A DNA stretch of 64,000 bases from Burkholderia multivorans ATCC BAA-247 (GTDB lineage: Bacteria; Pseudomonadota; Gammaproteobacteria; Burkholderiales; Burkholderiaceae), in the NCBI RefSeq assembly GCF_000959525.1, contig NZ_CP009832.1, forward strand, positions 1,674,001 through 1,738,000, in the 5' to 3' direction. The number at the start of each line of letters is the position of its first letter. Within the stretch, counting starts at the first letter, position 1. A program made the position numbers and the translations under genes. The notes under the pieces were generated by a model, which saw nothing but the letters and a program-made list of their open reading frames with translations, did no database searches and was not told the DNA's origin. Below are positions 40,263 to 52,034 of this stretch, in pieces.

Positions 40263-41105
40263 ATGAAGCGGATCAGCCAGACGATGCGATGCGCGGGCGC
40301 GGCGGCGGCAGCGCTGCTGCTCGGCGCGTGCGCGACGAAGGACAGCGGCTACGGCGTCAACGCACAGACCGAGCGCGCGGCGCTGCTGCAGGCGGCCGAC
40401 CAGAAGCAGGCGGTGCCCGATACGCCGGCGATGTATGTGGGATTGATTCAACGGATGCAGGCGCAGGGACTGTACTACGCATCGCTTGCGCATATCGATG
40501 CGTACGAGAAGGCGTACGGCGGCTCGCCGGACACGATCCTGCTGCGTGCGGATGCGCTTCGAATGACCGATCAGCCGGCCGCGAGCGCGGCCGCGTATAC
40601 GCAGCTGCTGCAGACGCCGCTCGCCGCGCGCGGCTATCGCGGGCTCGGGCTGCTCGCCGGCGCGGCAGGCGATTTCGAGCGCGCGGTGCAGGCGCTGACG
40701 CGCGCGTCCGATCTTGCGCCGACCGATGCGTCGCTGCTGTCGGATCTCGCGTACGCGAAGCTGCGCAACGGCGATGTGGTCGGCGCGCGCGTGCCGCTGA
40801 TGAAGGCGGTCGAACTGGATCAGCGCAATCCGAAGATCGTCAGCAACCTCGCGCTTTATCTCCTCGCGGCCGGGCGCTCGCAGGATGCGCAGCGGCTGAT
40901 GAATCAACAGCGCTTGCCGGCCGACATCCGCAAGGACATCGCGAACGACGCCGCGAAGATAGCGGCGGCCGTGCGCGCGCAGCAGCGGGCGGTCGCGACG
41001 CCGCCGGTCGTGTCGCGTCGCGGTGCAACCGAGCCGATCACGCCGATGGCGAGCAATCTCGGTTACGACCAGACCGTGCCGCTGCTGCAACGGTTTGCAC
41101 AATGA
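40263..41105 (+). CDS. tadD: Tad pilus TPR lipoprotein TadD
   Basis: 280 residues, GGAAAGAACG site. Lipoprotein with tetratricopeptide repeats that assists secretin assembly. Lipobox LLLGAC (Cys 23), then TPR-like helices between about 60 and 235 (YYASLAHIDAYEKAYGGSPD, DFERAVQALTRASDLAPTDA, DLAYAKLRNGDVVGARVPLM). Stop overlaps the following DUF3613 gene (ATGA). Confidence 0.9.
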   Translation: MKRISQTMRCAGAAAAALLLGACATKDSGYGVNAQTERAALLQAADQKQAVPDTPAMYVGLIQRMQAQGLYYASLAHIDAYEKAYGGSPDTILLRADALRMTDQPAASAAAYTQLLQTPLAARGYRGLGLLAGAAGDFERAVQALTRASDLAPTDASLLSDLAYAKLRNGDVVGARVPLMKAVELDQRNPKIVSNLALYLLAAGRSQDAQRLMNQQRLPADIRKDIANDAAKIAAAVRAQQRAVATPPVVSRRGATEPITPMASNLGYDQTVPLLQRFAQ

Positions 41106-41446
41106 ATGGACAGGCGGGGAACGACATGAACGGCAACAAGCGGCAGCGGAACGGGTGGGCGGCGCGGATCGCGCTGGCGGGCGCGATCGCGTGGACGGCA
41201 GCGGGCGCGGGCGTCGCGCGTGCGCAGGCGACCGCTTCGGACGTCGGGCGCTCGACGACGGAATGGCTGTCGATGCAGCGCGACAACCGCGCGGCGGCGC
41301 CGACGCAGCCGTTGCTCGGCGACGTCGCGTCGCTGGTTTATCAGCGGTATCTGGAATCGTTCAAGCACAAGATTCCGGAGTCGATGGGTTCGACGTTGAG
41401 TTCAAGCGGCATGTCGTCGTCACTCGGCGCGGGCGCAGCTCAATAG
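41102..41446 (+). CDS. Small exported DUF3613-family protein in the Tad operon
   Basis: 114 residues from ATG 41102 (ATGA overlap with tadD); an alternative ATG at 41126 would shorten it by eight residues. A signal peptide (ARIALAGAIAWTAAGAGVAR, cut after AQA) is followed by a short conserved domain: STTEWLSMQRDNRAAAPTQP and VASLVYQRYLESFKHKIPES, ending in a Ser/Gly tail. The family is small and uncharacterised; translational coupling to tadD and place before tadG make it a probable accessory part of the pilus machine. Confidence 0.85.
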   Translation: MNGQAGNDMNGNKRQRNGWAARIALAGAIAWTAAGAGVARAQATASDVGRSTTEWLSMQRDNRAAAPTQPLLGDVASLVYQRYLESFKHKIPESMGSTLSSSGMSSSLGAGAAQ

Positions 41447-41456
41447 CGAGGTGAAG

Positions 41457-44770
<3,314 letters not shown>

Positions 44771-44822
44771 TTAATGAGATAAAATCGCGCTGAATTACAA
44801 CAACTCGCGCGAGGAATAACAC

Positions 44823-45533
44823 TTGAAGAGCCATGTTACGGGGTTGGGGCGGGCGTTCGTATTGCTCGCCGCGGTAGGAGGCATGCAGGGCGCGTACGCG
44901 CAAGGGCTCGCCGGCAATACGGCCTCGCCGGTGCAGCAGGCGTCGGCGCCGGTGGCTGCGATTCCTTCGGTCGATGCGCAGGGGCAGACGGCGGTGCAGG
45001 CCCAGGCCGGCGAGACGACCGGGCAAAGCACCGTCGACGAACTGCAGCGTCAGATTCAGGCGCATGCGCTGACAGAGATGCGCACGAGCTACAACGGCAG
45101 CTACGGTTCGAGCCTGCTGTTCAACGTGAAAGACGGCGCATATTTCGTCGCGCTGTTCCAGCAGAAGGCGTTCTGGCGCGTGATCAAGACCTACGACGAA
45201 GCGCGTGCGGAAATGATCTATCGCGACTTCTCGCGCCAGGCCGAGCGGCTGGCCGTCAACGAGCTGCGTGCGGCCAAGCTCGAATCGCAGAAAGTGCAGA
45301 TGGATCGGCAGATCGAAGTCGCGCAGGAACGTGCGCGGCGACTGCAGGCCGATATTTCCATCGCACGCGAGCAGCAGGCCGCGGTGGCCGATCGCCAGAA
45401 GAGCGTACGCGACGAAACGGCGGCGTTGCAGGCGCAGCAGGCGGAGCTTCAGGCGCAACTGCGCGCGTTGCAGCAGCAGGTGCGTTCGCTGCAGCGCGAG
45501 GCCAACGCCGGTTTGCCGAGCGCGGCACACTGA
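44823..45533 (+). CDS. Exported coiled-coil DUF2968-family protein
   Basis: 236 residues, TTG start with GAGGAATAA just upstream. A signal peptide (AFVLLAAVGGMQGAYAQ) leads to an Ala/Gln/Val-rich linker, then STVDELQRQIQAHALTEMRT and SYNGSYGSSLLFNVKDGAYF, FVALFQQKAFWRVIKTYDEA, and a long coiled coil to the end (about 135-232, Arg/Gln/Ala heptads: QMDRQIEVAQERARRLQADI). The family is restricted to Burkholderia-like bacteria and uncharacterised. It lies 52 bp behind the Tad regulator, with its own ribosome site. Confidence 0.85.
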   Translation: MKSHVTGLGRAFVLLAAVGGMQGAYAQGLAGNTASPVQQASAPVAAIPSVDAQGQTAVQAQAGETTGQSTVDELQRQIQAHALTEMRTSYNGSYGSSLLFNVKDGAYFVALFQQKAFWRVIKTYDEARAEMIYRDFSRQAERLAVNELRAAKLESQKVQMDRQIEVAQERARRLQADISIAREQQAAVADRQKSVRDETAALQAQQAELQAQLRALQQQVRSLQREANAGLPSAAH

Positions 45534-45577
45534 CCGACCCAGCGGCGGCGCGTGGCGCCGCAGCGTCCTGAAGAGAG

Positions 45578-45605
45578 AAGGGCAAGCCGACCGGCTTGCC
45601 CTTTT
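45578..45605. terminator. Bidirectional terminator, DUF2968 gene / hfq2
   Basis: Perfect stem GGGCAAGCCG/CGGCTTGCCC with a two-base loop, followed by five T on the plus strand; it ends just before the minus-strand hfq2 stop and can serve that strand less well (AA only). Confidence 0.85.
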
Positions 45606-45610
45606 TGTTT

Positions 45611-46189
45611 TTACTGGCCGTCCGGCACGATCCGGCGGCGGCGCGTCACGATGACGGGCCCGTTGCTGCCGCGCGTATCGGAAGGCGATCCGCCGCCCGA
45701 CGCGTCGCCGGCGTCGCGCGGCGCACCGTAGTTTTCACGCGGCGTACCGTAACCTTCGCGCGGCTCACGGGAACCGTAACCTTCGCGCGGTTCGCGCGAC
45801 CCGTAGCCTTCACGCGGTTCACGCGACCCGTACCCTTCGCGCGGTTCGCGCGAGCCGTAGCCCTCGCGCGGCTCACGGGAGCCGCCGTGCGAGCCGTACG
45901 GGCTGTGACCGCCGCCTTCGCGGCCGCCCGGCCGCCCGCCGGTGCGCGGACCGCGCGGACCGCCGCCGGGGCGCGATCCGCCCGTGTCGAGCTGGATCGT
46001 CGAAATCGCACGCTTGTAGATGCCTTGCAGACCCACGGGGGTGCGCAGCATCACCAGATACTGGTCGAACGACTCGATACACCCGGTCAGACGAATGCCG
46101 TTGACGAGGTAGATTTCGACGCGCTTACGTTCCTTTCGCGCGGAATTGATGAAGTCGTTTTGCGGATGGGATTCTGCGGGATTGGCCAT
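45611..46189 (-). CDS. hfq2: RNA chaperone Hfq2 with extended Gly/Arg/Tyr tail
   Basis: 192 residues. Second Hfq of Burkholderia (Hfq2, BCAL1538 in B. cenocepacia J2315), needed for stress survival and virulence there. The Sm-fold core is residues 12-75: [20 protein letters not shown] and [20 protein letters not shown] (Sm1), then [10 protein letters not shown] (Sm2), where the usual YKHA has Arg for His. Residues 80-192 are Gly/Pro/Arg-rich and contain five perfect GSREPREGY units. The start [10 protein letters not shown] is the family start; no Shine-Dalgarno sequence is visible before it, and longer in-frame extensions are unlike Hfq. Confidence 0.92.
   Translation of the reverse strand: MANPAESHPQNDFINSARKERKRVEIYLVNGIRLTGCIESFDQYLVMLRTPVGLQGIYKRAISTIQLDTGGSRPGGGPRGPRTGGRPGGREGGGHSPYGSHGGSREPREGYGSREPREGYGSREPREGYGSREPREGYGSREPREGYGTPRENYGAPRDAGDASGGGSPSDTRGSNGPVIVTRRRRIVPDGQ
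45749..45883 (-). repeat. Five 27-bp tandem repeats in hfq2
   Basis: Five consecutive 27-bp units (45749, 45776, 45803, 45830, 45857) each encode GSREPREGY. Third positions differ between units while the protein is unchanged, so the repeat has been kept by selection or is not very recent. Confidence 0.92.
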
Positions 46190-46469
46190 TGAGGTGCGGC
46201 AGGAGCCTGCGTCAGAGAATATGTTGTGCGTGTGTGGCGTGGTCGTCACAAATCTGTTTGGCGGGATTCTACCCTGTTCGATCGGGAAGCGCCCAGTCGC
46301 GATTGTGTCGAACCGTAACCCACTATAGACGCTAACGCGCATTTGCGCGATGCGGCCAAATGGCCAACGTCAGCTGCCGCGCATATCCGCGGACGAATAT
46401 GCGCGTCCGCGTGCGTTTCGGCAGAATTTTCCGGTCTTTCCCGCGCAAAACGGACGATTCCCGCCGTCT

Positions 46470-46489
46470 CGTTACGTCGCGTTACGTCT
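46470..46489 (+). promoter_or_regulatory. Direct repeat CGTTACGTC, ten-bp period
   Basis: CGTTACGTCG (46470-46479) and CGTTACGTCT (46480-46489) are in tandem with a one-turn period, the arrangement used by OmpR-family response regulators. Located 88 bp before the PXPV gene, in the 387-bp divergent gap from hfq2 (46190-46576), which otherwise holds only a possible -10 box for hfq2 at 46266-46271 (TAGAAT on the minus strand). Confidence 0.35.
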
Positions 46490-46576
46490 CTCGCAATGCC
46501 GTAGCACCCGGCGGCGCGCGCTTCGCCTACATTCGGGGCGCGTGCCGGGCGGGCCGGCAAAATGGGGATTCGACAC

Positions 46577-46858
46577 ATGAATGGCAGGCAAATGGCAGCG
46601 TGGATCGGCACGGCGACACTGCTGGCTTCGGGCAGCGCAATGGCGGGGCACGTCGATCTGTCGGTCGGCATCGGCGTACCGGTTGCGCCGGTCTATGCCG
46701 AGCCGGCTCCGGTCTATGTGGCACCGCAGCCGGCGGTCGTCGCGTATCCGGGCTACGGATACGGCTACTACGGCGATGACGACGACGACCGTTACCGCAA
46801 GTGGCGCAAGCACTATTACAAGCACTGGCGCAAGCATCACGACGACGATGACGATTGA
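46577..46858 (+). CDS. Exported PXPV-repeat protein with His/Asp/Lys tail
   Basis: 93 residues from ATG 46577 (GGGGA upstream; an ATG 15 bp earlier is less likely). Signal peptide MAAWIGTATLLASGSAMAG; mature start HVDLSVGIGVPVAPVY; Pro-Val repeats (PAPVYVAPQPAVVAYPG); a Tyr/Gly patch YGYGYYGDDDDD; and a basic His/Tyr/Lys tail KHYYKHWRKHHDDDDD. The DDDDD and His clusters suggest metal or cation binding; that is inference. PXPV-repeat proteins are small, abundant in Burkholderia, and not understood. Confidence 0.8.
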   Translation: MNGRQMAAWIGTATLLASGSAMAGHVDLSVGIGVPVAPVYAEPAPVYVAPQPAVVAYPGYGYGYYGDDDDDRYRKWRKHYYKHWRKHHDDDDD

Positions 46859-46900
46859 CCGCCGAGCCCGCCGCAGCGCGCGGCGGGCACGCGCACCGCA

Positions 46901-48661
46901 TCAGCGCGGCTTGCCGGCGGCGGCGCCGATTTTCGCGAGTTCCTCGTCGCGCAGCGCGCGGCGCAGGATCTTGCCGACGTTCGTCTGCGGCAGCGCGTCG
47001 CGAAACTCGACGAACTTCGGCATCTTGTAGCCGGTGAGGTTCTTGCGGCAGTGCGCGAGCACGTCGTCGACCGTGAGCGTCGGATCGCGACGCACGACGA
47101 ACACCTTGATGCGTTCTCCCTGCACCTCGTCCGGGACGCCGATCGCCGCGGCCTCGCTGATCCCCGGATGCATCACCAACACTTCCTCGATCTCGTTCGG
47201 ATAGACGTTGAAGCCCGACACGAGGATCATGTCCTTCTTGCGGTCGATCAGCCGCACGAATCCGCGTTCGTCCATCACGCCGATGTCGCCGGTGGCGAGC
47301 CAGCCGTCCGCGTCGATCACTTTTGCGGTTTCGTCGGGGCGCTGCCAGTAGCCGCGCATCACCTGCGGCCCGCGCACGCAGAGTTCGCCGGGCTCGCCGA
47401 TGCCGGCCCACGTGCCGTCCTCGCGGCGAAAGCGCACGATCGTCGACGGCGCGGGCAGCCCGATCGACCCGCTGAACGCGCTCATGTCGTTCAGGTCGAC
47501 CGGATTCATCGTGACGATCGGCGAACACTCGGTCAGCCCGTAGCCTTCGACGATCGGCCGCCCGGTCACCTGCTGGAAGCGCTCGGCGACCGCGCGCTGC
47601 ATCGCCATGCCACCCGCCATCGCGAGCTTCAGTTTCGAGAAGTCGCGCCGACGGAATTCGTCGTTGTCGAGAAACGCGTTGTACAACGTGTTGATTCCCG
47701 TGATGCCCGTGAACGTCTCGTGACGAAGAATCTTCATCATCATCTTCGTGTCGCGCGGATTCGCGATCAGGATGTTGCGGCCGCCGAGCCCCATGAAAAT
47801 GAACGCGTTCACCGTCAGCGAATAGATGTGATAGAGCGGCAGCGGCGTGAGCACCGTTTCGATCTCGCCGGTCAGCTGATCGGCGATCCACGCCTTCGCC
47901 TGCAGCAGATTCGCGATCAGGTTGCCGTGCGTGAGCATCGCGCCTTTCGCGACGCCGGTCGTGCCGCCCGTGTACTGCAGGAACGCGAGATCGTCGCGCG
48001 TGATCGCCGCGGGCTTCGCGCGTTCGCGCGCACCGAGCGCGAGCGCCGCGCGCAGCCGGATCGCCTGCGGCAGGTCGTAGGCCGGCACGAGCTTCTTCAC
48101 GTGCTTCAGCACGAAATTGATCAGGCGTCCCTTCGCGTTGAAGCCGTCGGCGAGCAGATCGCCGAGCGCGGTGACGACGATGTTCTTGACGCGCGTGTCG
48201 GGCAGTGCGTCCTGCAGCGTGCGCGCGAAGTTCTCGAACACGACGATCGTCTCGGCGCCGCTGTCCTTCAACTGATGCGCGAGTTCGCGCGCGGTGTAGA
48301 GCGGATTGACGTTGACGACGATCGCGCCCGTCTTCAGCGTGCCGAACAGCGCGACCGGATACTGGAACGTATTCGGCAGCATGATCGCGACGCGGTCGCC
48401 GGGCTTGACGCCGATCGCTTGCAGGTACGACGCGAACGCATCCACTTTCTGGGCGAGCGCGCGGTAGGTCATCGATGCGCCGGCGCTCACGTAGGCGACG
48501 CGATCGGCGAAGCGCGTCGTGCATTCGTCGAAGAACTGCACGAGCGACGTATATTGCGAGATGTCGATCTCGTGCGGTACGCCGCGCGGGTACGACGCGT
48601 ACCAGATGCCGTCGGTGTTCGGCGGGACCTGTGCGGTGGCGGTTGCTGCGGGGTCGGGCAT
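46901..48661 (-). CDS. fadD: Long-chain acyl-CoA synthetase (FadD family)
   Basis: 586 residues. Activates fatty acids with ATP and CoA for beta-oxidation. ANL-superfamily motifs: LAFLQYTGGTTGVAKGAM (ATP/P-loop, A3), LPLYHIYSLTVNAF (A4), VEGYGLTECSPIVTMN (A5), DGWLATGDIGVMDERGFVRL (A7), RKKDMILVSGFNVYPNEIEE (A8) and TNVGKILRRALRDEE with the catalytic Lys (A10). Length and motifs match FadD. Preceded on the same strand by a TetR regulator (177-bp gap), which is likely its repressor. Terminates near 46901 in a convergent 42-bp gap with the PXPV gene. Confidence 0.93.
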   Translation of the reverse strand: MPDPAATATAQVPPNTDGIWYASYPRGVPHEIDISQYTSLVQFFDECTTRFADRVAYVSAGASMTYRALAQKVDAFASYLQAIGVKPGDRVAIMLPNTFQYPVALFGTLKTGAIVVNVNPLYTARELAHQLKDSGAETIVVFENFARTLQDALPDTRVKNIVVTALGDLLADGFNAKGRLINFVLKHVKKLVPAYDLPQAIRLRAALALGARERAKPAAITRDDLAFLQYTGGTTGVAKGAMLTHGNLIANLLQAKAWIADQLTGEIETVLTPLPLYHIYSLTVNAFIFMGLGGRNILIANPRDTKMMMKILRHETFTGITGINTLYNAFLDNDEFRRRDFSKLKLAMAGGMAMQRAVAERFQQVTGRPIVEGYGLTECSPIVTMNPVDLNDMSAFSGSIGLPAPSTIVRFRREDGTWAGIGEPGELCVRGPQVMRGYWQRPDETAKVIDADGWLATGDIGVMDERGFVRLIDRKKDMILVSGFNVYPNEIEEVLVMHPGISEAAAIGVPDEVQGERIKVFVVRRDPTLTVDDVLAHCRKNLTGYKMPKFVEFRDALPQTNVGKILRRALRDEELAKIGAAAGKPR

Positions 48662-48838
48662 GGTCGTCTCCAGGGTCTTCTCGGTCGGCGCGAGGCGCGC
48701 GTCGGCGCACGCTCGGGCCCGCTGTTTCGCGACCGACGGACCCCACGCGTCGCGCCGGCCCGAGCCCGCACACTGCGAGGCCCGGCCGACGCGAGAGGTC
48801 GCGTTGCGGCCGCTTGTCGATCCGGCGATACGGTCAGC

Positions 48839-49657
48839 TCAATTCGTGGAATGCAGCGTGGCGGCATCGGGCGTCGTCGCAGGCGGCGGCAGCCCGAACG
48901 CCTCGCTCGCGCCTGCGTCGTCGAGCACGGCCGCGAAGATCTCGAGCTGCGCGCTGTCCGGCATCGGCGCCTTCAGCGCGGCGACGATCAGCGACGACAG
49001 CCGCGCGATCATCTGCACGTCGTTCATCGTGCGCCCTTGCGAAAATTCGTCGATGAGGCTTTCGGTTTCCGCGCCGGCGAGCGCACCCGACAGCGCGCCG
49101 ATCGCGAAATGCAGCCGCCAGCCGAGCTCGGTGCGCGGCAGATGCGGCAGCGCGCGCTGGAAGGCATCGAAGAAGCGTCCCGCGACGCTCGCATAGTGTG
49201 CGGTCAGGAAGTTGCGCACGAACGGCGACGGATCGGTATATGCGCGGCCGATCAGGCGCAGAAACGCAGGGCCGCCGCGCTCCGGATCGCGCGACGCCTT
49301 CAGGGCCGGAATGAACATCGCGCCGAGCACGTGCTCGCAGGTGATGTGCGCGCCGAGTTGCGCATCGAAGCGGTCGAGGATCGCGAGCCGCTCCTGATTC
49401 AGCTGATCGAGACGGCGCGACAGCATCGCGTGGATCAGCGCTTCCTTGCTGCCGAAGTGATAGTTGACCGCGGCGAGATTGACCGCCGCGCGCGACGTGA
49501 TCTGCCGCATCGACATTGCTTCGAAGCCGTGTTCGATGAAGAGGTCCTCCGCTGCATCGAGGATGCGCGCCTTGGTCCCGCCGGTCTGCCGGTTGCCCGA
49601 CGATCGCCCCGTGGACGACCGCGCCGCAGACGGTCGTCCCTCCTGACTCACTGCCAT
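48839..49657 (-). CDS. TetR-family regulator, PsrA/CecR-like
   Basis: 272 residues from ATG 49657 with GGGAGG seven bases upstream (an in-frame start 63 bp earlier has none). HTH at about residues 28-75: KARILDAAEDLFIEHGFEAM, MRQITSRAAVNLAAVNYHFG, SKEALIHAMLSRRLDQLNQE. The rest is a C-terminal effector domain of the size and pattern of PsrA/CecR-type TetR proteins, some of which respond to long-chain acyl compounds. Its position upstream of fadD makes control of fatty-acid use probable. The gaps 48662-48838 and 49658-49872 contain no gene; no terminator or operator stood out. Confidence 0.85.
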   Translation of the reverse strand: MAVSQEGRPSAARSSTGRSSGNRQTGGTKARILDAAEDLFIEHGFEAMSMRQITSRAAVNLAAVNYHFGSKEALIHAMLSRRLDQLNQERLAILDRFDAQLGAHITCEHVLGAMFIPALKASRDPERGGPAFLRLIGRAYTDPSPFVRNFLTAHYASVAGRFFDAFQRALPHLPRTELGWRLHFAIGALSGALAGAETESLIDEFSQGRTMNDVQMIARLSSLIVAALKAPMPDSAQLEIFAAVLDDAGASEAFGLPPPATTPDAATLHSTN

Positions 49658-49872
49658 GTTCCGCCTCCCATGCCGGTCGCCCGGCCGCGAACAGGTGATT
49701 GGTTTATCCGATTCAAACAAGCGTTTTTATTAAGATAAAAAAACGCGGGCGGGGCGGGCAAGCGGCGATTCTGGTCGGATTCCTCTAGTTCGATGTGCGA
49801 GTGCGGAAAGCGCGGCGCGCGGCCCAGGCGCTGCGGGCCGCGCGCGGTGATGCAACGCGCAAAACCGTCGGC

Positions 49873-51093
49873 TCAGGTCGCGGCGGTACGCGTATTGACG
49901 GATTGCGTCATGTCGATGCCGCGCCGTTCGCGGCTGAACAGGATCAGCACCGCGATCACGACCGCGACGGTGCCGGCCACGAGTGCGAGCGCGAACGCAT
50001 AGTTGTTGTCGTGCGAGACGGCGAGCGAGGCCTGCATCGTCGCGTTGCCGGACGCCAGCAGGTTGCCGAGCTGATAAACGACGCCCGGGAACGTCGCGCG
50101 AATCTCGTCCGGCGAAATCTCGTTGAGGTGGACCGGAATCACACCCCACGCCCCTTGCACCGAAATCTGCATCAGGAAGGCGCCGGCCGCGAGCGCGAGC
50201 GGGCCGCTCGAGAACGCCCAAAGGGGCAGCACCGGCAGCGCGATCAGCGCGGCGATGAAGATCGCGCGGCGTCGGCCGATCCGCTCGGAGATCGCGCCGA
50301 ACGCGAGGCCGCCGACGATCGCGCCGATGTTCAGCACGATCGTGATCCACGACACCGTATGCGGATCGAAGTGGTGCTGCTCGCGCAGGAAGGTCGGATA
50401 CAGATCCTGCGTGCCGTGCGAGAAGAAGTTGAACGCGGTCATCAGCACGATCGCATAGATCGTCAGCTTCCAGTTTCGCTGCAGCGTGGTCGCGAGGCTC
50501 GGACGCTCGCGCTTTTCCATCTGCTTCCACGCGGGCGACTCCGGCACGTGCGCGCGCACGTACAGCACGAGCAGCGCGGGCAGCACGCCGATCATGAACA
50601 TGCCGCGCCAGCCGATGTACTGATAGAGGAGGCCGAACACGATCGACGCGAGCAGATAGCCGCTCGGATAGCCGGCCTGCAGCAGGCCGGACACGATGCC
50701 GCGCGCGTGCGTGGGCACGGTCTCCATCGTCAGCGCGGAGCCCACGCCCCATTCGCCGCCCATCGCGATGCCGAACAGCGCACGCAGCACGAGCAGCGCG
50801 GTGAGGCTCGGCGCGAAGCCCGATGCGAGCTCGAGCACCGAATAGCAGGCGATGTTGACCATCAGTGTCGGACGGCGGCCGAAGCGATCGGCGAGGCGGC
50901 CGAAGATCAGTGCGCCGAGCGGGCGCATCGCGAGCGTCAGCGTCAGCGCGAACGCGACCGCCGGGATCGTCGACGCGAATTCCGCCGCGATGTCCTTCAG
51001 CACGAAAACCATCAGGAAAAAATCGAACGCATCGAGCGTCCAGCCGAGATAGGCGGCAATCGTCACGTTGCGTTGTTCGCGGGTCCAGCTCAT
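49873..51093 (-). CDS. MFS carboxylate/metabolite transporter (SHS/NanT type)
   Basis: 406 residues, 12 membrane helices. Secondary carrier of the sialate/lactate-type (SHS) subgroup. Seen: LGWTLDAFDFFLMVFVLKDI in helix 1, the signature GRLADRFGRRPTLMVNIACY (motif A), RALFGIAMGGEWGVGSALTM (helix 4), PESPAWKQMEKRERPS in the central loop, and the second motif A FGAISERIGRRRAIFIAALI. Likely substrate is a monocarboxylate or a related acid; not deducible further. Stands alone, with GGAGACC before the start. The C-terminal Arg/Thr tail is short. Confidence 0.85.
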   Translation of the reverse strand: MSWTREQRNVTIAAYLGWTLDAFDFFLMVFVLKDIAAEFASTIPAVAFALTLTLAMRPLGALIFGRLADRFGRRPTLMVNIACYSVLELASGFAPSLTALLVLRALFGIAMGGEWGVGSALTMETVPTHARGIVSGLLQAGYPSGYLLASIVFGLLYQYIGWRGMFMIGVLPALLVLYVRAHVPESPAWKQMEKRERPSLATTLQRNWKLTIYAIVLMTAFNFFSHGTQDLYPTFLREQHHFDPHTVSWITIVLNIGAIVGGLAFGAISERIGRRRAIFIAALIALPVLPLWAFSSGPLALAAGAFLMQISVQGAWGVIPVHLNEISPDEIRATFPGVVYQLGNLLASGNATMQASLAVSHDNNYAFALALVAGTVAVVIAVLILFSRERRGIDMTQSVNTRTAAT

Positions 51094-51367
51094 GTGCGAG
51101 GTCTCCTCGTTGGCGTGCGCGCGCGGGACGCAAGGACGTGCGGCCCGATTCGCGCGCGGTTCGGGGCACTGATCGAGTGTAGGCCGACGTGCGCCGCAAT
51201 GTAGGGCGCGATAGCCGCGAATCGGGAATAATCCCTACGAAATGACATGTTTCGGAAAACGACGTGCGCCGTTGAAGCCGCTGCGACAGCTATCTGTATG
51301 ATTCGAGTCGGCTCGCTGTATCACGTTTGTAATTCTGACCTGCGCGTTCGCCGAATCAGGAGACCCG

Positions 51368-51910
51368 ATGACCGATTCGCCTTCACCTACGTTGCCGACC
51401 TTCGAAACGGCGCGGCTCTGGCTGCGTCCGCGCGTGCTGGCCGATCTCGATGCGTGCATCGAGATGGATCGCGATCCCGAGGTCACACGGCACATCGCGG
51501 GGCCGTGGCACGATCCCGCGGAGCATCGCCGCTTCGTCACACACCGCATCACGCGCGACTATCCGCCGGGCCTCGGCTACTGGTCGATCTTCGAGAAGCG
51601 CGCGCCCGATACGTTCGTCGGCTGGGTGCTGCTGATTCCCGACTATGCGGACGGTGGACAGGACGTCGAGATCGGCTGGCGCCTCGTGCGTCGCGCGTGG
51701 GGGCGCGGGATCGCCAGCGAAGCGGCTGCCGCAGTCGTGCGCCATGCATTCGAATGCGTGCGCTTGCCGCGCGTGATCGCCGACATCGCGCAAGCGAACA
51801 CGGGCTCGCTGAACGTCGCGCGCAAGCTCGGCATGCGCCGCGTCGGCGTCGTTCAGGACGGCATTCCGTATGTGCGTCATCGGCTCGAGCGCGACGATCT
51901 GCGTGCGTAG
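51368..51910 (+). CDS. GNAT acetyltransferase, RimJ/RimL type
   Basis: 180 residues with AGGAGACCCG site. Acetyl-CoA-dependent N-acetyltransferase. Core signs: FETARLWLRPRVLADLDACI, YWSIFEKRAPDTFVGWVLL (beta-4), the acetyl-CoA site VEIGWRLVRRAWGRGIASEA (RRAWGRG fits Q/RxxGxG/A), and NTGSLNVARKLGMRRVGVV. Substrate could be a ribosomal protein, antibiotic or small amine; no close match recognised. Divergent from the MFS gene across a 274-bp gap with no further signal. Confidence 0.85.
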   Translation: MTDSPSPTLPTFETARLWLRPRVLADLDACIEMDRDPEVTRHIAGPWHDPAEHRRFVTHRITRDYPPGLGYWSIFEKRAPDTFVGWVLLIPDYADGGQDVEIGWRLVRRAWGRGIASEAAAAVVRHAFECVRLPRVIADIAQANTGSLNVARKLGMRRVGVVQDGIPYVRHRLERDDLRA

Positions 51911-52023
51911 CGCGATGACGGCGGGGCGCCGGTTGTCAGAGATGGTCAGACGCACGCGAACGATCGGCGCGACGTATTAACGGCACGCGCGATCCGGCGT
52001 ATCGTTGCGAAAAAATCCGACGA

Positions 52024-52033
52024 GGGGGGGGGG
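52024..52033 (+). repeat. Ten-G homopolymer at the start of a ParB-like gene
   Basis: Ten consecutive G directly before C-ATG at 52035, in the place of the Shine-Dalgarno sequence. Slippage would change the distance between any ribosome site and the start and, if the upstream TTG (52005) is used, the frame. Confidence 0.92.
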
Positions 52034-52034
52034 C

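Noticed and set aside
47051-49738. 895-codon open frame on the plus strand opposite fadD and the TetR gene
   Set aside because: Shadow frame; both minus-strand genes have complete motifs and good starts.
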